Part shown: piece by piece, positions 40,894 through 49,837 of the stretch
Layout: each line of letters opens with the position of its first letter
Numbering within the stretch: position 1 is the first letter of the stretch
From: PALSA-505 sp036496025
GTDB taxonomy: Bacteria; Actinomycetota; Actinomycetes; Streptosporangiales; Streptosporangiaceae
NCBI GenBank assembly: GCA_036496025.1
Contig: DASXLW010000223.1
Location: 16,273 to 80,272 of the forward strand
Direction of reading: 5' to 3'
DNA length: 64,000 bases
The notes under the pieces: model-generated
The model's input: the letters and a program-made list of their open reading frames with translations, nothing else
Databases searched by the model: none
Told to the model about the DNA's origin: nothing
Position numbers and translations under genes: made by a program

Positions 40894-41319
40894 TCAGCCG
40901 GCCAGGGACGCTTCCAGGGTGATCTCCGGAACGCTGGCCAGCGCCCGGCTGACCGGGCAGCCGGCCTTGGCTTCGGCGGCGTGCCGCTGGAACGTGCCCT
41001 CGTCGATGCCGGGGACCCGGCCCACGGTGACCAGGGCGATCGTGGTGATGGTCGGGTTGCCATCGACCGGCCGCAGCGTGACCGTGGCATCGGTGCGGAC
41101 CGAGTCGGGCGGGGTGCCGGCCTCGGCGAGGATGTTGGACAGGGCCATCGAGAAACACGACGCGTGGGCCGCCGCGATGAGCTGCTCGGGATTGGCCCCC
41201 GGGCCGTCCTCGAAGCGGGACTTAAAGGAGTACTCCCCGCTGATGGTGTCGCCGGCGGTGAACGTACCGGTTCCCGCCCGCAGGTCGCCCTTCCACTCTG
41301 CACTTCCCCTGGCCGGCAT
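40894..41319 (-). CDS. OsmC/Ohr-family peroxiredoxin
   Basis: A 141-residue OsmC-type peroxidase with the two reactive cysteines C55 (HASCFSMAL) and C121 (AKAGCPVSRAL), which reduce organic hydroperoxides with lipoylated or mycothiol-linked partners. NPEQLIAAAHASC is the hallmark of the OsmC branch. Cytoplasmic, of family-standard length. It sits between the DMT transporter and HAD genes in a run headed by HtrA, consistent with stress-responsive expression. Confidence 0.93.
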   Translation of the reverse strand: MPARGSAEWKGDLRAGTGTFTAGDTISGEYSFKSRFEDGPGANPEQLIAAAHASCFSMALSNILAEAGTPPDSVRTDATVTLRPVDGNPTITTIALVTVGRVPGIDEGTFQRHAAEAKAGCPVSRALASVPEITLEASLAG

Positions 41320-41379
41320 GGCTGCCTCCTCGCCTGGTGACCGTCGTTTCGACTCGTCAGCTACACCGGATCGTATCGA

Positions 41380-42345
41380 TCAGCCGGGCACGCCGGTGGG
41401 CCATCCCGGGTCCTGCGGGCGGGGGCGGGAGCGGCCCAGGCCGGCCGGATCGGCCCGGCCGTCGCCGCGAGCGGCGTCACCGTCGGCAACCAGCGCGGAC
41501 GAGGCCAGCAGGACGATCCCGGCGACGGCGATGGCGGCCGCGGAGAGCTGGACCGTGAGCATGAACCCGGACGTGGCCAGGCGCTCGTGAAACACGACCG
41601 TTCCGGTCAGCACCCCGGAGATGGGCTCCAGGGTGGCGATAACCGGAAGGCTGGCGGCCAGCGGGGCGGCCCGGAAAGCCGTCTGGGCCAGCAGCAGCCC
41701 GGTCAGGCCGAGCGCCATCAGGGCCCAGGGCTGCCAGTGACCGGGGAATTGCGCCGCGGGCGCGTCGCGGAACAGCCGCGAGGCGCTCAGCGTGACGGCC
41801 GCGGTCAGGCCGAAGGTGACCCCGGCGGCCGCCGCGAGGAGCCTCGCCCGGGTCGCCGCCCGGCGGCCGCGGCCCGCCGCGACAGCGGTCGCGCAGGCCA
41901 GGACCACGGCGCCGAAGGCGAGCAGCCATTCCGGCGCGGGCGCGTCGGACCGTCCCGATGAGGGCGGCGAAGTGACCAGGAAGAGCCCGGCGCCGGCGAC
42001 CACGAGCACGCACCCGGTCCAGTCGCGGCCGCTCATCGGCCGTCGTGACCACCACGCGGACAGCGGCACCGCGAACAGCAGATCCATGGCCACGATCGGG
42101 GCTACCAGCGCGAGCGGCCCGAAGGCGAGCGCCAGGGCCGCCAGCGCGTACGCGGCCACGGCCAGCAGGATGCCGGCCAGCCACCACGGCCGGCGGGCGA
42201 GGTGATCGAGCAGGCGGTACCACCGCGTCTGGTCGCCGGCGGTCGCGCGGGCCTGCCGGTGCTGGAGGACCGCGGACACGCCGAACGCGGCTGCCGCCGC
42301 CGCCGCGGCCGACACCGCTATCACGGTCCCGATCATGGCGCTCAC
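41380..42345 (-). CDS. DMT-superfamily transporter
   Basis: A 321-residue membrane protein with nine or ten helices: an opening helix rich in Ala (IAVSAAAAAAAAFGVSAVL), ALALAFGPLALVAPIVAMDLL for the first repeat and PVIATLEPISGVLTGTVVFHE for the second. This matches the DMT/EamA group found in actinomycetes. The substrate is unknown. It starts 30 nt after the HtrA stop and is likely co-transcribed. The C-terminal 40 residues are a charged, Pro-rich tail. Confidence 0.85.
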   Translation of the reverse strand: MSAMIGTVIAVSAAAAAAAAFGVSAVLQHRQARATAGDQTRWYRLLDHLARRPWWLAGILLAVAAYALAALALAFGPLALVAPIVAMDLLFAVPLSAWWSRRPMSGRDWTGCVLVVAGAGLFLVTSPPSSGRSDAPAPEWLLAFGAVVLACATAVAAGRGRRAATRARLLAAAAGVTFGLTAAVTLSASRLFRDAPAAQFPGHWQPWALMALGLTGLLLAQTAFRAAPLAASLPVIATLEPISGVLTGTVVFHERLATSGFMLTVQLSAAAIAVAGIVLLASSALVADGDAARGDGRADPAGLGRSRPRPQDPGWPTGVPG

Positions 42346-42375
42346 CTCCTCGTTCGGCTGGGCCCCGCGGCCAGA

Positions 42376-43476
42376 TCAGCCGCCGGGAAGCTGGGCCAGG
42401 ATGACCTGCACGGTGTGCGGCTGCTGGTCGCGGACGACGACGACCTTGACGGCCTGGCCGGGTCGCATCGTCGCGAGCGCCTGGGACAGCGCCTCGGCGC
42501 TGGGGGTGGGCACGTCGCCCACGGACCGGATCACATCGCCCGCGCGCAGCCCGGCCCGGCCGGCCGGTCCGCCCGGGGTCACGGCGACGATCCCGGCTCC
42601 GTCCGGCTGGCCCGCGAGATCGGCGGTCGTGGCGATCTGGGCGCCGATCGCCGCGCGATGGGAGTCGGTCACTCGCCCGGTCGCTATGATCTGGCCCGCG
42701 ATGTCGCGGGCGACGCTGGACGGGATGGCGAACCCGATGCCGGGGGCGGGCGCCCCGCTCGCCGGGCTGGCCGCGGCCAGCGTGGGGATCCCGATGACTT
42801 GCCCGGACAGGTTGACCAGTGCCCCGCCGCTGTTGCCCGGGTTGATGGGTGCGCTGGTCTGAATGGCCCCGGGCAGTGTGGCGCCCGGCGACTGCGGCGT
42901 GGCTGGCTCGGTCACGGCCCGGCCGGTCGCGGACACGATGCCTTCGGTGACGCTGCTGGTCAGCCCCAGCGGGTTGCCGACGGCCAGGACGACGTCGCCC
43001 ACCTGGACCTGGCCGGAGTCGGCGAACCTGGCGGGAGTCAGGCCCCGGGCGTCATCGGCGCGGATCACGGCCAGGTCGTCGGGCCCGTAGCTGCCCACCA
43101 GGCGGGCGGTGCGGGGCGCTGGATCGCCGGCCAACTGCACCTCGAACCTGGTGGCGGTCCCGGTGACGTGTGCGTTGGTGACGATGTGCCCTCTGTCGTC
43201 CAGGATGACCCCCGAGCCCAGGCCGCCCGCGGTGCGGATCAGCACCACCGAAGGGACCACCTGGCGCACGACCGCGGCGTAGCTCTGCGTCGCCCCCCCG
43301 GCAGCGCCGGCCGGCGCCGGTTCGCGGCCGGGCGCCGGCCCGCTGACGGCCGCGGGCGCGCTGCTGGCCGCGGCCGGCCCATCGGCGAGTGCGCCTGCGG
43401 TGATCCCGGTGCCTAGCAACGCCCCGGCCAAGGCGGCGGCGGCCGGGATGCGCCAGGCCCGGCGCGTTGCGTTCAT
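42376..43476 (-). CDS. HtrA/DegP-like S1C serine protease with PDZ domain
   Basis: A 366-residue secreted or membrane-tethered protease. The ATG at 43476 has AAGGAG 9 nt upstream; the frame stays open further up but without family features. Residues 8-32 are a signal/anchor segment, 33-65 a Pro/Ala linker, the trypsin-like domain covers 67-265 with H103 (TNAHV), D134 (PDDLAV) and S216 (PGNSGGAL), and one PDZ domain fills 280-366. It degrades or refolds misfolded extracytoplasmic proteins. It heads the minus-strand stress-like gene run and diverges from the DksA-like gene across about 290 bp. Confidence 0.95.
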   Translation of the reverse strand: MNATRRAWRIPAAAALAGALLGTGITAGALADGPAAASSAPAAVSGPAPGREPAPAGAAGGATQSYAAVVRQVVPSVVLIRTAGGLGSGVILDDRGHIVTNAHVTGTATRFEVQLAGDPAPRTARLVGSYGPDDLAVIRADDARGLTPARFADSGQVQVGDVVLAVGNPLGLTSSVTEGIVSATGRAVTEPATPQSPGATLPGAIQTSAPINPGNSGGALVNLSGQVIGIPTLAAASPASGAPAPGIGFAIPSSVARDIAGQIIATGRVTDSHRAAIGAQIATTADLAGQPDGAGIVAVTPGGPAGRAGLRAGDVIRSVGDVPTPSAEALSQALATMRPGQAVKVVVVRDQQPHTVQVILAQLPGG

Positions 43477-43506
43477 GTACGGGTTCTCCTTGATGTCGCG
43501 GCTACG

Positions 43507-43525
43507 GCCCGCCCGCCGGGCGGGC
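43507..43525. other. 9-bp stem in the htrA-dksA spacer
   Basis: GCCCGCCCG and CGGGCGGGC form a perfect 9-bp inverted repeat around one C, 30 bp upstream of the HtrA start. In the 43477-43762 spacer this is the only strong structure. It could form in the htrA leader RNA or be an operator. No gene is supported in the rest of the spacer. Confidence 0.4.
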
Positions 43526-43762
43526 TTGCTCAGAGCGTGTCTTAGGCAACCCGGCCGCCGTGCACGGCGAATGCTCGTGACGTGACGGCGGGATGGAGAG
43601 GCGCGCCCTCGTCCGGCCCGGCCGGCGGCGTCTTCACCCCGGCTCCACGGCCTGGTCACCCGAACTGCACCAGCGACGGGTTGCATCGACCGCAACACCC
43701 GCCGGGCCGGCCCCGCCCAGCGCCGGCGGCGCCCGCCAGACCGGAAGGAAGGCCACGCGATC

Positions 43763-44209
43763 ATGGCGTCAACCGACCTCGGACCGCGCTCGGCCGCGAG
43801 CCTTCTGGCCGACCCGGCCGACGACCTGCCGCGGTGGCGTGAGCGGCTGGAGCGCCTCTGGCGGCGGCAGGTCGAAGAAATCATCGAGCTGTCGCTGGCC
43901 TACCACGAAGCCGCATCGACGGAGCACGCCGGGAACCACCGGGAACTGGCCGCGGCACGTTCCCGCCGGCTGCGGCAGATCCGGGCTCGTACCGCGTCCG
44001 CCCATCACGCGCTGGCCGAGATCGAGGCGGCGCTGGCCCGGATCGACGCGGCCAGCTACGGGATCTGCGAGCAGTGCGGGGAGCGGCTGCGAGCGGACTG
44101 GCTGGCGGCCAGCCCGCAGCTCCGCTACTGCCGGCGATGCCGTCCGCCGCGGCCAGAGCGCGGGCATTCGCACCGCGGCGCGCCGGGCCGGGAGCATCAC
44201 GGTAGGTAA
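43763..44209 (+). CDS. DksA/TraR-type zinc-finger protein
   Basis: A 148-residue protein with an N-terminal helical coiled coil (about 22-98) and a C4 zinc finger: C102-EQ-C105 and C123-RR-C126, as in DksA/TraR proteins that reach into the RNA-polymerase secondary channel. The acidic tip residues of E. coli DksA are not obvious, so direct polymerase action is uncertain. A GGAAGGAAGG ribosome site lies about 10 nt upstream. The tail is His/Arg-rich. It is followed by the two-component genes. Confidence 0.85.
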   Translation: MASTDLGPRSAASLLADPADDLPRWRERLERLWRRQVEEIIELSLAYHEAASTEHAGNHRELAAARSRRLRQIRARTASAHHALAEIEAALARIDAASYGICEQCGERLRADWLAASPQLRYCRRCRPPRPERGHSHRGAPGREHHGR

Positions 44210-44289
44210 CGAGAGCCGAGGACGTGGGATCATGCGTCGTGGGCTGCCCGCCCCGCGGGTGTGCTGGCAGCCGGCGGAGGTGAGTGGTG

Positions 44290-44988
44290 ATGACGGCTAC
44301 GGTGCTGCTGGTGGAGGACGAGCGCCAGCTTCGGGACCTGGTGCGTTCGTACCTGGAGCGGGCCGGCTTCATGGTGCTGTCGACCGGCTCGGGCGCGGAG
44401 GCGATCACCATGTTCGGGTCGGCGGCGCCGGATCTGGTGGTCCTGGACCTCGGCCTGCCGGACGTGCCCGGCGTGGCGGTGGCCCGTGAGGTCCGGTCGG
44501 CGGGGGCGACGCCGATCTTGATGCTGACCGCGAAGAGCGGCGAGGAGGACCGGATCGCGGGGCTCGAACTGGGCGCGGACGACTACGTCACCAAGCCGTT
44601 CAGCCCGCGGGAGCTGGTGCTGCGCGTGCAGGCCATCCTGCGGCGCGGCGGGCCGGCCGCCGCCGAGCAGGGCGTGAGCCGGTTCGGGGCGGGCGCGCTG
44701 GTCATCGACGAACCGCGGCGCTCGGCGCAGGTCCGCGGGGCCGAGGTCGACCTGACCCCGACCGAATGGGGAATCCTGGTCGCCCTGGCCACCGTGCCGG
44801 GCCGGGTGTACTCGCGCTTCGAGCTGATCAACCGGGTGCGCGGGTATGAGTTCGAGGGCTACGAGCGGACGATCGACTCGCACGTGAAGAACCTGCGCCG
44901 CAAGATCGAGGAGGATCCGGGCGACCCGGCGATCATCCAGACCGTGCTCGGCGGGGGTTACCGGCTCGGCTTGACCCGGGATGGCTAG
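44290..44988 (+). CDS. OmpR-family response regulator
   Basis: A 232-residue response regulator from the ATG at 44290 (GGAGG 9 nt upstream; in-frame GTGs at 44284 and 44287 are possible). The receiver has acidic residues at 10-11, phospho-acceptor D53 (VVLDLGLPD) and K102 (TKPFSPREL). The winged-helix output is at about 130-230 (TPTEWGILVALATVPG ... VKNLRRKIEEDPGDP). It overlaps the kinase gene by 8 nt. Targets may include the neighbouring htrA or glycosidase genes; this is inference from position only. Confidence 0.95.
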   Translation: MTATVLLVEDERQLRDLVRSYLERAGFMVLSTGSGAEAITMFGSAAPDLVVLDLGLPDVPGVAVAREVRSAGATPILMLTAKSGEEDRIAGLELGADDYVTKPFSPRELVLRVQAILRRGGPAAAEQGVSRFGAGALVIDEPRRSAQVRGAEVDLTPTEWGILVALATVPGRVYSRFELINRVRGYEFEGYERTIDSHVKNLRRKIEEDPGDPAIIQTVLGGGYRLGLTRDG

Positions 44989-46312
44989 ACCCGCCAGCTC
45001 CGGGCCCCTCGGACTCCGCCTGGCCCTGGCCTTCGTCGGCGTCGCGCTGGCGGCCGTGGCCGTGCTCGCCGGGCTGACCGCGGCCTACGTGGCCGCGGAC
45101 GTCTCCCACCTGGTCAGACAGCAGCAACAGCACCTCACCCACGCGGTCGCGGTGGCCGCGGGCGCCGCGTGGAACCGCAGGGACAGCTGGACCGGTGCGG
45201 ATCTGTCGCCGGTCCTGGACCTGGCGGCCCGGGTGGGCGCGGATGTGCAGGTACGGGACACCGGCGGAAGGGTGGTCAGGGTCTCGTCGGGGTTCGCCGG
45301 GCTGCCCACGACGCACGAGCGCCGGGAGACCGTCATCAGCGGGGGACGGGAGCCTGGGCAGGTCATCGTGCGATTCAGCAACGGCGGCCTCGGCGGCGCC
45401 GATGAATCGCTCCGGTCAGACCTGTGGCGCGCGATCGCCGGAGCGGCCGGCCTGGCGGCGCTGCTGGCCCTGCTGGTATCGCTGGCGGTGTCGCGCCGGA
45501 TCACCTCGCCGGTGGCGCGGCTCATCCAGGTGGCCAGGGCGATGGGCGGAGGCGACCGCTCCGCGCGCGCCGGGGAGGTCCGGGGCCCCGCCGAGCTGCG
45601 GGACCTGGCCAAGGCCTTCGACCAGATGGCCGAATCGCTGGCGCGCCAGGAGAAGGTGCGGCGCAACCTGGTCGCGGACGTCGCGCACGAGCTGCGCACG
45701 CCGGTGGCCGTGCTGCAGGCCGGACACGAGGCCCTGCTGGACGGGGTGACCGAGCCGACCCCCGAGCAGCTCGGGTCGCTGCGCGACGAGGTGCTCCGGC
45801 TGGCCCACATGGTCGACGACCTGCAGCGGCTGGCCGCCGCGGAGGCGGCCGCGCTGCAGCTTACGCTCGTTCCGTGTGACCTGGCCGAGATAGCCGAGAC
45901 CGCCGCGAGCAGGCTGGACGGCGCCTTCGCCGCGTCCGACATCGTCCTGAAGCGGCGGCTGGCCAGCGTGCAGGTCAGGGGCGATCCGGTGCGGCTGCAC
46001 GAAGTGGTCGCCAACCTGCTGACCAACGCGCTGAAGTTCACCCCGGCCGGCGGCAGCGTGCTGCTCGAGACCGGTCCGGAGGGTGAGCAGGCGATGCTGC
46101 GGGTTCGCGACACCGGGCCCGGCATCGCGCCTGACGAACTGCCGCACATCTTCGACCGGTTCTTCCGGGGCCGAGGCGCCGCCGGGGTCGCCGGCAGTGG
46201 CATCGGGCTGACCGTGGTCGCCGAGCTGGTCCGCGCGCATCAGGGACAACTGGACGTGGCCAGCCCGCCCGGGGAGGGCACCCAGTTCACCCTCACCCTG
46301 CCCCGCGCCTGA
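44981..46312 (+). CDS. sensor histidine kinase with HAMP domain
   Basis: A 443-residue membrane kinase: helix 1 at 14-40, an extracytoplasmic sensor of about 105 residues, helix 2 at 148-170, HAMP at 170-223, the HisKA H-box ADVAHELRTP with H236, and HATPase boxes HEVVANLLTNALKF, DTGPGIAPDEL and GSGIGLTVV. It phosphorylates the OmpR-type regulator encoded just upstream (8-nt overlap). The sensor lacks a recognisable ligand fold. The layout resembles BaeS/CpxA-like envelope-stress kinases, which suits the HtrA neighbour. Confidence 0.95.
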   Translation: MARPASSGPLGLRLALAFVGVALAAVAVLAGLTAAYVAADVSHLVRQQQQHLTHAVAVAAGAAWNRRDSWTGADLSPVLDLAARVGADVQVRDTGGRVVRVSSGFAGLPTTHERRETVISGGREPGQVIVRFSNGGLGGADESLRSDLWRAIAGAAGLAALLALLVSLAVSRRITSPVARLIQVARAMGGGDRSARAGEVRGPAELRDLAKAFDQMAESLARQEKVRRNLVADVAHELRTPVAVLQAGHEALLDGVTEPTPEQLGSLRDEVLRLAHMVDDLQRLAAAEAAALQLTLVPCDLAEIAETAASRLDGAFAASDIVLKRRLASVQVRGDPVRLHEVVANLLTNALKFTPAGGSVLLETGPEGEQAMLRVRDTGPGIAPDELPHIFDRFFRGRGAAGVAGSGIGLTVVAELVRAHQGQLDVASPPGEGTQFTLTLPRA

Positions 46313-46456
46313 CCCGCGACCGGTGACCGTTGATCCTGGGCCTGCGGCGCGTGCGCCTGCGCCGTTCTATGCGCCCTCAGCGCCGCCCCGCAGACTTCAG
46401 CATCGCCAGGTCCGCTCGCTGTGCTCCGTCTTCAGCTCCCCCGGCAGCAAGGGTTT

Positions 46457-47470
46457 TCAGGTGCGGCCCTGCATCCCGGGATCCGCGCCCATGGCTGACA
46501 GCGCCCGCAGGGACGCGGGCACCCCGTTGACGATGTTGTCGCAGGCGTTGCGGCCCTGCGCCCGGGCATCGAAGTACGTGGCCCCCGCGATGACGGGGTG
46601 GCCGGTGACGTATGCCTGCATGTCCCGGATGAACGGCACCTGCTGGTCGCCTTTCTGGCTGCCCCACTCGGCCACGAACACCGGCTTGCCGCCCTTGGAC
46701 GCGGCGTAGGCCAGTGCCGGGCCGAACAGCGAGCCGGGCGTGACGATCCCCTGCGTCACCCCGTTGACGCACCCGGCGTGGTTGTACCCGTCCACGCCGA
46801 TGATGTCGTCTTCCTGCTGGCCATCCCAGTAGTCGCTGACCCGGTGCTGTCCGGTGGCGGTGCTGAAAAACGCCCCGTGCATCATGATCAGCGTCCAGTA
46901 GATGTGACCGCCCGCGTTCCAGTTCAGGCCCCACTCCCTGGCCTTGTAATGCAGGTGCGCCCACGCAGCCCGGAAGCCGCCAGCCCAGCCCTGGTGAGGG
47001 ACATGAGCGCTGATGTTGTCGGCCTCGTGCTGGTAGCTGAAGTAGATCGCGCCGAGGTGGTACCGCACGGCGGCGTTGTTCATCGCGGTCAGGAAGGACC
47101 GGAAGTAGCCGTGATACCACCCGGCCGCGACATCCTTGTAGCTAGGCCCGCCGTCCAGGCTGGCCAGCACGGTGCCGCCCTCGGCCATGACCTGCCTGGC
47201 TGCGGCATCAGGGAACGACTCGCCATAGGTGTAGTAATCGCGGAGCACCGCCAGGCGGCGGTGCAGCGCGCCCTGGGCGGCGATCAGCCGCTGGGTGCCG
47301 CCGAACAGCGCCCCGCCGTGAACCCCGGACGGAGCGGCGCGGGCCTGGGCGGCGGCCGGTGACATGACCAGGACAGCCGACGCGAGCAGCGCGGTGAACC
47401 CCAGCGGTACCTGTACCCTCCGGGTCTGCGGGCCGGTCCATGCCACGAGCGGGCGTAAATCGCAGCGCAT
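46457..47470 (-). CDS. secreted GH26-like glycoside hydrolase
   Basis: A 337-residue exported protein. The ATG at 47470 lies 5 nt after GGAGG; the preceding GTG is less likely. A signal sequence spans about 19-46 (VPLGFTALLASAVLVMSPAA then AQARA). The mature part looks like a GH26-type TIM barrel: E149 in FSYQHEAD as candidate acid/base and E268 in VFVAEWGS as candidate nucleophile, with DIIGVDGYN between them. GH26 enzymes cut beta-mannans or similar glucans. It ends tail to tail with the kinase gene. Confidence 0.8.
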   Translation of the reverse strand: MRCDLRPLVAWTGPQTRRVQVPLGFTALLASAVLVMSPAAAQARAAPSGVHGGALFGGTQRLIAAQGALHRRLAVLRDYYTYGESFPDAAARQVMAEGGTVLASLDGGPSYKDVAAGWYHGYFRSFLTAMNNAAVRYHLGAIYFSYQHEADNISAHVPHQGWAGGFRAAWAHLHYKAREWGLNWNAGGHIYWTLIMMHGAFFSTATGQHRVSDYWDGQQEDDIIGVDGYNHAGCVNGVTQGIVTPGSLFGPALAYAASKGGKPVFVAEWGSQKGDQQVPFIRDMQAYVTGHPVIAGATYFDARAQGRNACDNIVNGVPASLRALSAMGADPGMQGRT

Positions 47471-47685
47471 CACTTCCTCCTCGCTCAGTTCTTACATGCT
47501 CGCACGGTCTGGGCAGCGTCTCCAGGTGCCTAAACGCCAGCGGACGCTTACGGACCGATACGGACGGTTGCCAGACGGCAGGCTCCACGCGATCACCACA
47601 GCGGCTTCACGCGCCGTGCGCCCCGGCACGCTTTGCTGATGGCAGCGACGGGGAACTGGCCGACCCGGGCGAAAGGAGGCGAAGG

Positions 47686-47811
47686 TTGACGACCGCCGAC
47701 CTGCTGGTGCTGGTTCCGTGGCTGATCTTCGGAATCGGCCTCGTCGCGATCGGCTTCCGCCTGCTGGGCCGGCGCCGCGCGGCCCTGCGGCGGCACCGCG
47801 GCCACCGATGA
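47686..47811 (+). CDS. 41-residue membrane protein with TTG start
   Basis: A very short gene with an ideal ribosome site (AGGAGG, 6 nt spacing) before a TTG. The product is one hydrophobic helix (LLVLVPWLIFGIGLVAIGFR) followed by a strongly basic tail (RRRAALRRHRGHR), a positive-inside single-pass peptide. It lies 52 nt before the DedA gene and is probably co-transcribed. Such micro-proteins often modulate a membrane partner; DedA is the obvious candidate. An upstream in-frame extension has no support. Confidence 0.65.
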   Translation: MTTADLLVLVPWLIFGIGLVAIGFRLLGRRRAALRRHRGHR

Positions 47812-47863
47812 TCTCCGTGCCGGGCGCGCCTGCGGCGCGGGCCAACGCGAGGCGATCGACCGC

Positions 47864-48508
47864 ATGACCGACCTGACGCAGCTCGCCATCTCCGCGCCGA
47901 TTTCCTACCTGATCGCTTTCGCCATCCCGGCGCTGGATGCGATCCTGCCGTTCCTGCCCAGCGAGACGCTGCTGATCGTGCTGGGCGTGGCCACGGCCGG
48001 CAGTGCCGACCCGAGGATCGCGCTGCTCGTCACGCTCGCGGCCTGCGGCGCGTTCGCGGGGGACAACCTGTGCTACCTGATCGGGCGGCGCTTCGGCCCG
48101 GCCGCCGAACGGCGAGTGTTCTCCGGGGCGAAGGGCCAGCGCAGGCGCGCCTGGGCGCAGAATGCCCTCGACCGGTACGGCGCCCGGCTCATCATCGTCT
48201 GCCGGTTCATTCCTGGCGGTCGCACCGCGGTGACCTTGACCTGCGGCGTCGTCAGGTATAAGCGGCGCACGTTCGTGCTCGCGACCGCGTGCGCCGGGGT
48301 CATCTGGGCCCTCTACTCGTTCTTCATCGGGCGCCTGGGCGGCCGGGCTTTCGAGGACAAGCCCTGGGCGGGCTTCCTGCTGGCCCTCGGCGTCGCCGTC
48401 GCGACCAGCGTCCTGATCGAGTTGCTGCGCCGTCTCCAGCCGCTGCGCAGGCTCGGCCGGTCTCGCCAGGGCGGCGCCGGCCAGACGAGCCCGCGCGAGG
48501 CGCCGTGA
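47864..48508 (+). CDS. DedA-family membrane protein
   Basis: A 214-residue DedA/VTT protein with the signature re-entrant segments FLPSETLLIVLGVATAG and AGDNLCYLIGRRFG, the acidic residue of the first loop, and FIPGGRTAVTLTCG with the conserved Arg. DedA proteins move or flip undecaprenyl or phospholipids and support membrane potential homeostasis. The ATG follows a GGCGAUCG-like leader without a strong ribosome site, which would fit translational dependence on the upstream small gene. The C-terminus is basic. Confidence 0.93.
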   Translation: MTDLTQLAISAPISYLIAFAIPALDAILPFLPSETLLIVLGVATAGSADPRIALLVTLAACGAFAGDNLCYLIGRRFGPAAERRVFSGAKGQRRRAWAQNALDRYGARLIIVCRFIPGGRTAVTLTCGVVRYKRRTFVLATACAGVIWALYSFFIGRLGGRAFEDKPWAGFLLALGVAVATSVLIELLRRLQPLRRLGRSRQGGAGQTSPREAP

Positions 48509-48654
48509 TGCGCCCGTACCGGCCGAACACACGCTGAGCCCGGGCCGGCTTGGGCGGAACCATGCCCGTTCGTGCCTAACCGGCCCAGGAAGCCGCCGAT
48601 ACGCCGGCATCGGCGCAGGGCGAGCGAACCGTTAATGCGGACCCATCGGGTCGG

Positions 48655-49215
48655 TCAGACCGGAGGCCGGAACGGCGCGCCGTGTCCGGGCACGATCAGC
48701 GCCGGCGTCAGCTCCAGCAGCCGGGTACGGGACCGCTCGAGCAGATCCTGATCCTCGGCGAGGGGATCGATCTGCGGGCCCTCTTGCGACCACCACAGGT
48801 GCGTGCAGGCGGCGAGGCCGTCGTCGGTGCCGGCGAGCGTGGTGATGTCCTGGGCGGTGTGGCCGGGGGTGGTCATCAGCCGCACCGAGGGCGACAGCGC
48901 GAACCCGTCCGCTGGGCGGTCGGTCCAGGTGTCGCCCTCGTAGATCGCCCAGAAGTCGTGCACCCGGGCCCGCTCGAACAGCGCGGCGTTCAGCGTGTGG
49001 TCGGGATGGTGGTGGCTGAGCACCACATCGGTGACCACGGCCGGGTCCACGCCGAGCCGGGCCAGCGGATCCAGGATCCGCCGCCGGCCGGCGACCATGC
49101 CCGGATCCACGACGATGACGGCACCCTCGTCGCGGATCAGCACCACGGTACTGGCCACCCGGTCGGCGGCGTACCCGGCGCACAGGACATCCAGTCGCGC
49201 GGTCATGCCGGCCAT
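48655..49215 (-). CDS. MBL-fold metallo-hydrolase
   Basis: A 186-residue metallo-beta-lactamase-fold hydrolase. The metal motif HHHPDH is at 68-73, the second-site His in TTPGHTAQD, the bridging Asp near DDGLAACTHLW, and the last His in VPGHGAPF. It resembles MBLAC1-like and other small hydrolases acting on thioesters, lactones or RNA. The start at 49215 is used; ATG 49206 is close and equally plausible. It is 43 nt after the YccF gene in a minus-strand group with two F420 proteins. Confidence 0.9.
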   Translation of the reverse strand: MAGMTARLDVLCAGYAADRVASTVVLIRDEGAVIVVDPGMVAGRRRILDPLARLGVDPAVVTDVVLSHHHPDHTLNAALFERARVHDFWAIYEGDTWTDRPADGFALSPSVRLMTTPGHTAQDITTLAGTDDGLAACTHLWWSQEGPQIDPLAEDQDLLERSRTRLLELTPALIVPGHGAPFRPPV

Positions 49216-49258
49216 CTTGCCACCGATCCCGGGCCGGATTCCCTGTTCGCGGGCGGCG

Positions 49259-49651
49259 TCAGCCGGCGGAGTACTCCTGGCCGGTGCGGACGATGCGGAC
49301 CCCGAGGGGTACGAGCGATATCGGAATGATCTTGAAGTTGGCGAGGCCCAGGGGGATGCCGATGATCGTCAGGCACATCACTACGCCGGCGACCAGATGC
49401 CCGATCGCCAGTTCCCAGCCGAACAGGATGATCCAGATGATGTTGCCGATCAGGGAAGCTATCCCGGCGCGCCGGCGTGGCTCGATCGTCCGCCCGAACG
49501 GCCACAGTACGTAACCCGCGATCCGGAACGCCGCGATGCCGAACGGGATGGTGATGATCAGGATGAACGCGAGCAGGCCGGCCACGACGTACAAGATCGT
49601 CATCCACCAGCCGCAGAGCACCAGCCAGATCACGTTCAGGATCAACCGCAT
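49259..49651 (-). CDS. YccF-domain inner membrane protein
   Basis: A 130-residue membrane protein made of two YccF repeats: LNVIWLVLCGWWMTILYVVA and GNIIWIILFGWELAIGHLVA, each followed by a GIP/PFG turn (TIPFGIAAFRIAGYVLWPFG; IGIPLGLANFKI). Four helices. The function is unknown. The ATG has GGAGC upstream. There are 186 nt between this start and the LLM gene stop, with no gene seen. Confidence 0.92.
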   Translation of the reverse strand: MRLILNVIWLVLCGWWMTILYVVAGLLAFILIITIPFGIAAFRIAGYVLWPFGRTIEPRRRAGIASLIGNIIWIILFGWELAIGHLVAGVVMCLTIIGIPLGLANFKIIPISLVPLGVRIVRTGQEYSAG

Positions 49652-49837
49652 AATGCCCCCACAGCTCCCGGCCCATATTCATCGTCCGCACAGCGACACG
49701 CCGCTTGGCGATGGCTCCTGTCTGCGTACCTCAGCATACGGCTCGGGTACCCGGCCGGGCCTGTGCCGCGTCCGCCCCGGGTGTCCGGGCGGACGCCGCG
49801 GCGGGCAGCGCCTGCCCGGCGCCCGGCCGGGACGACC

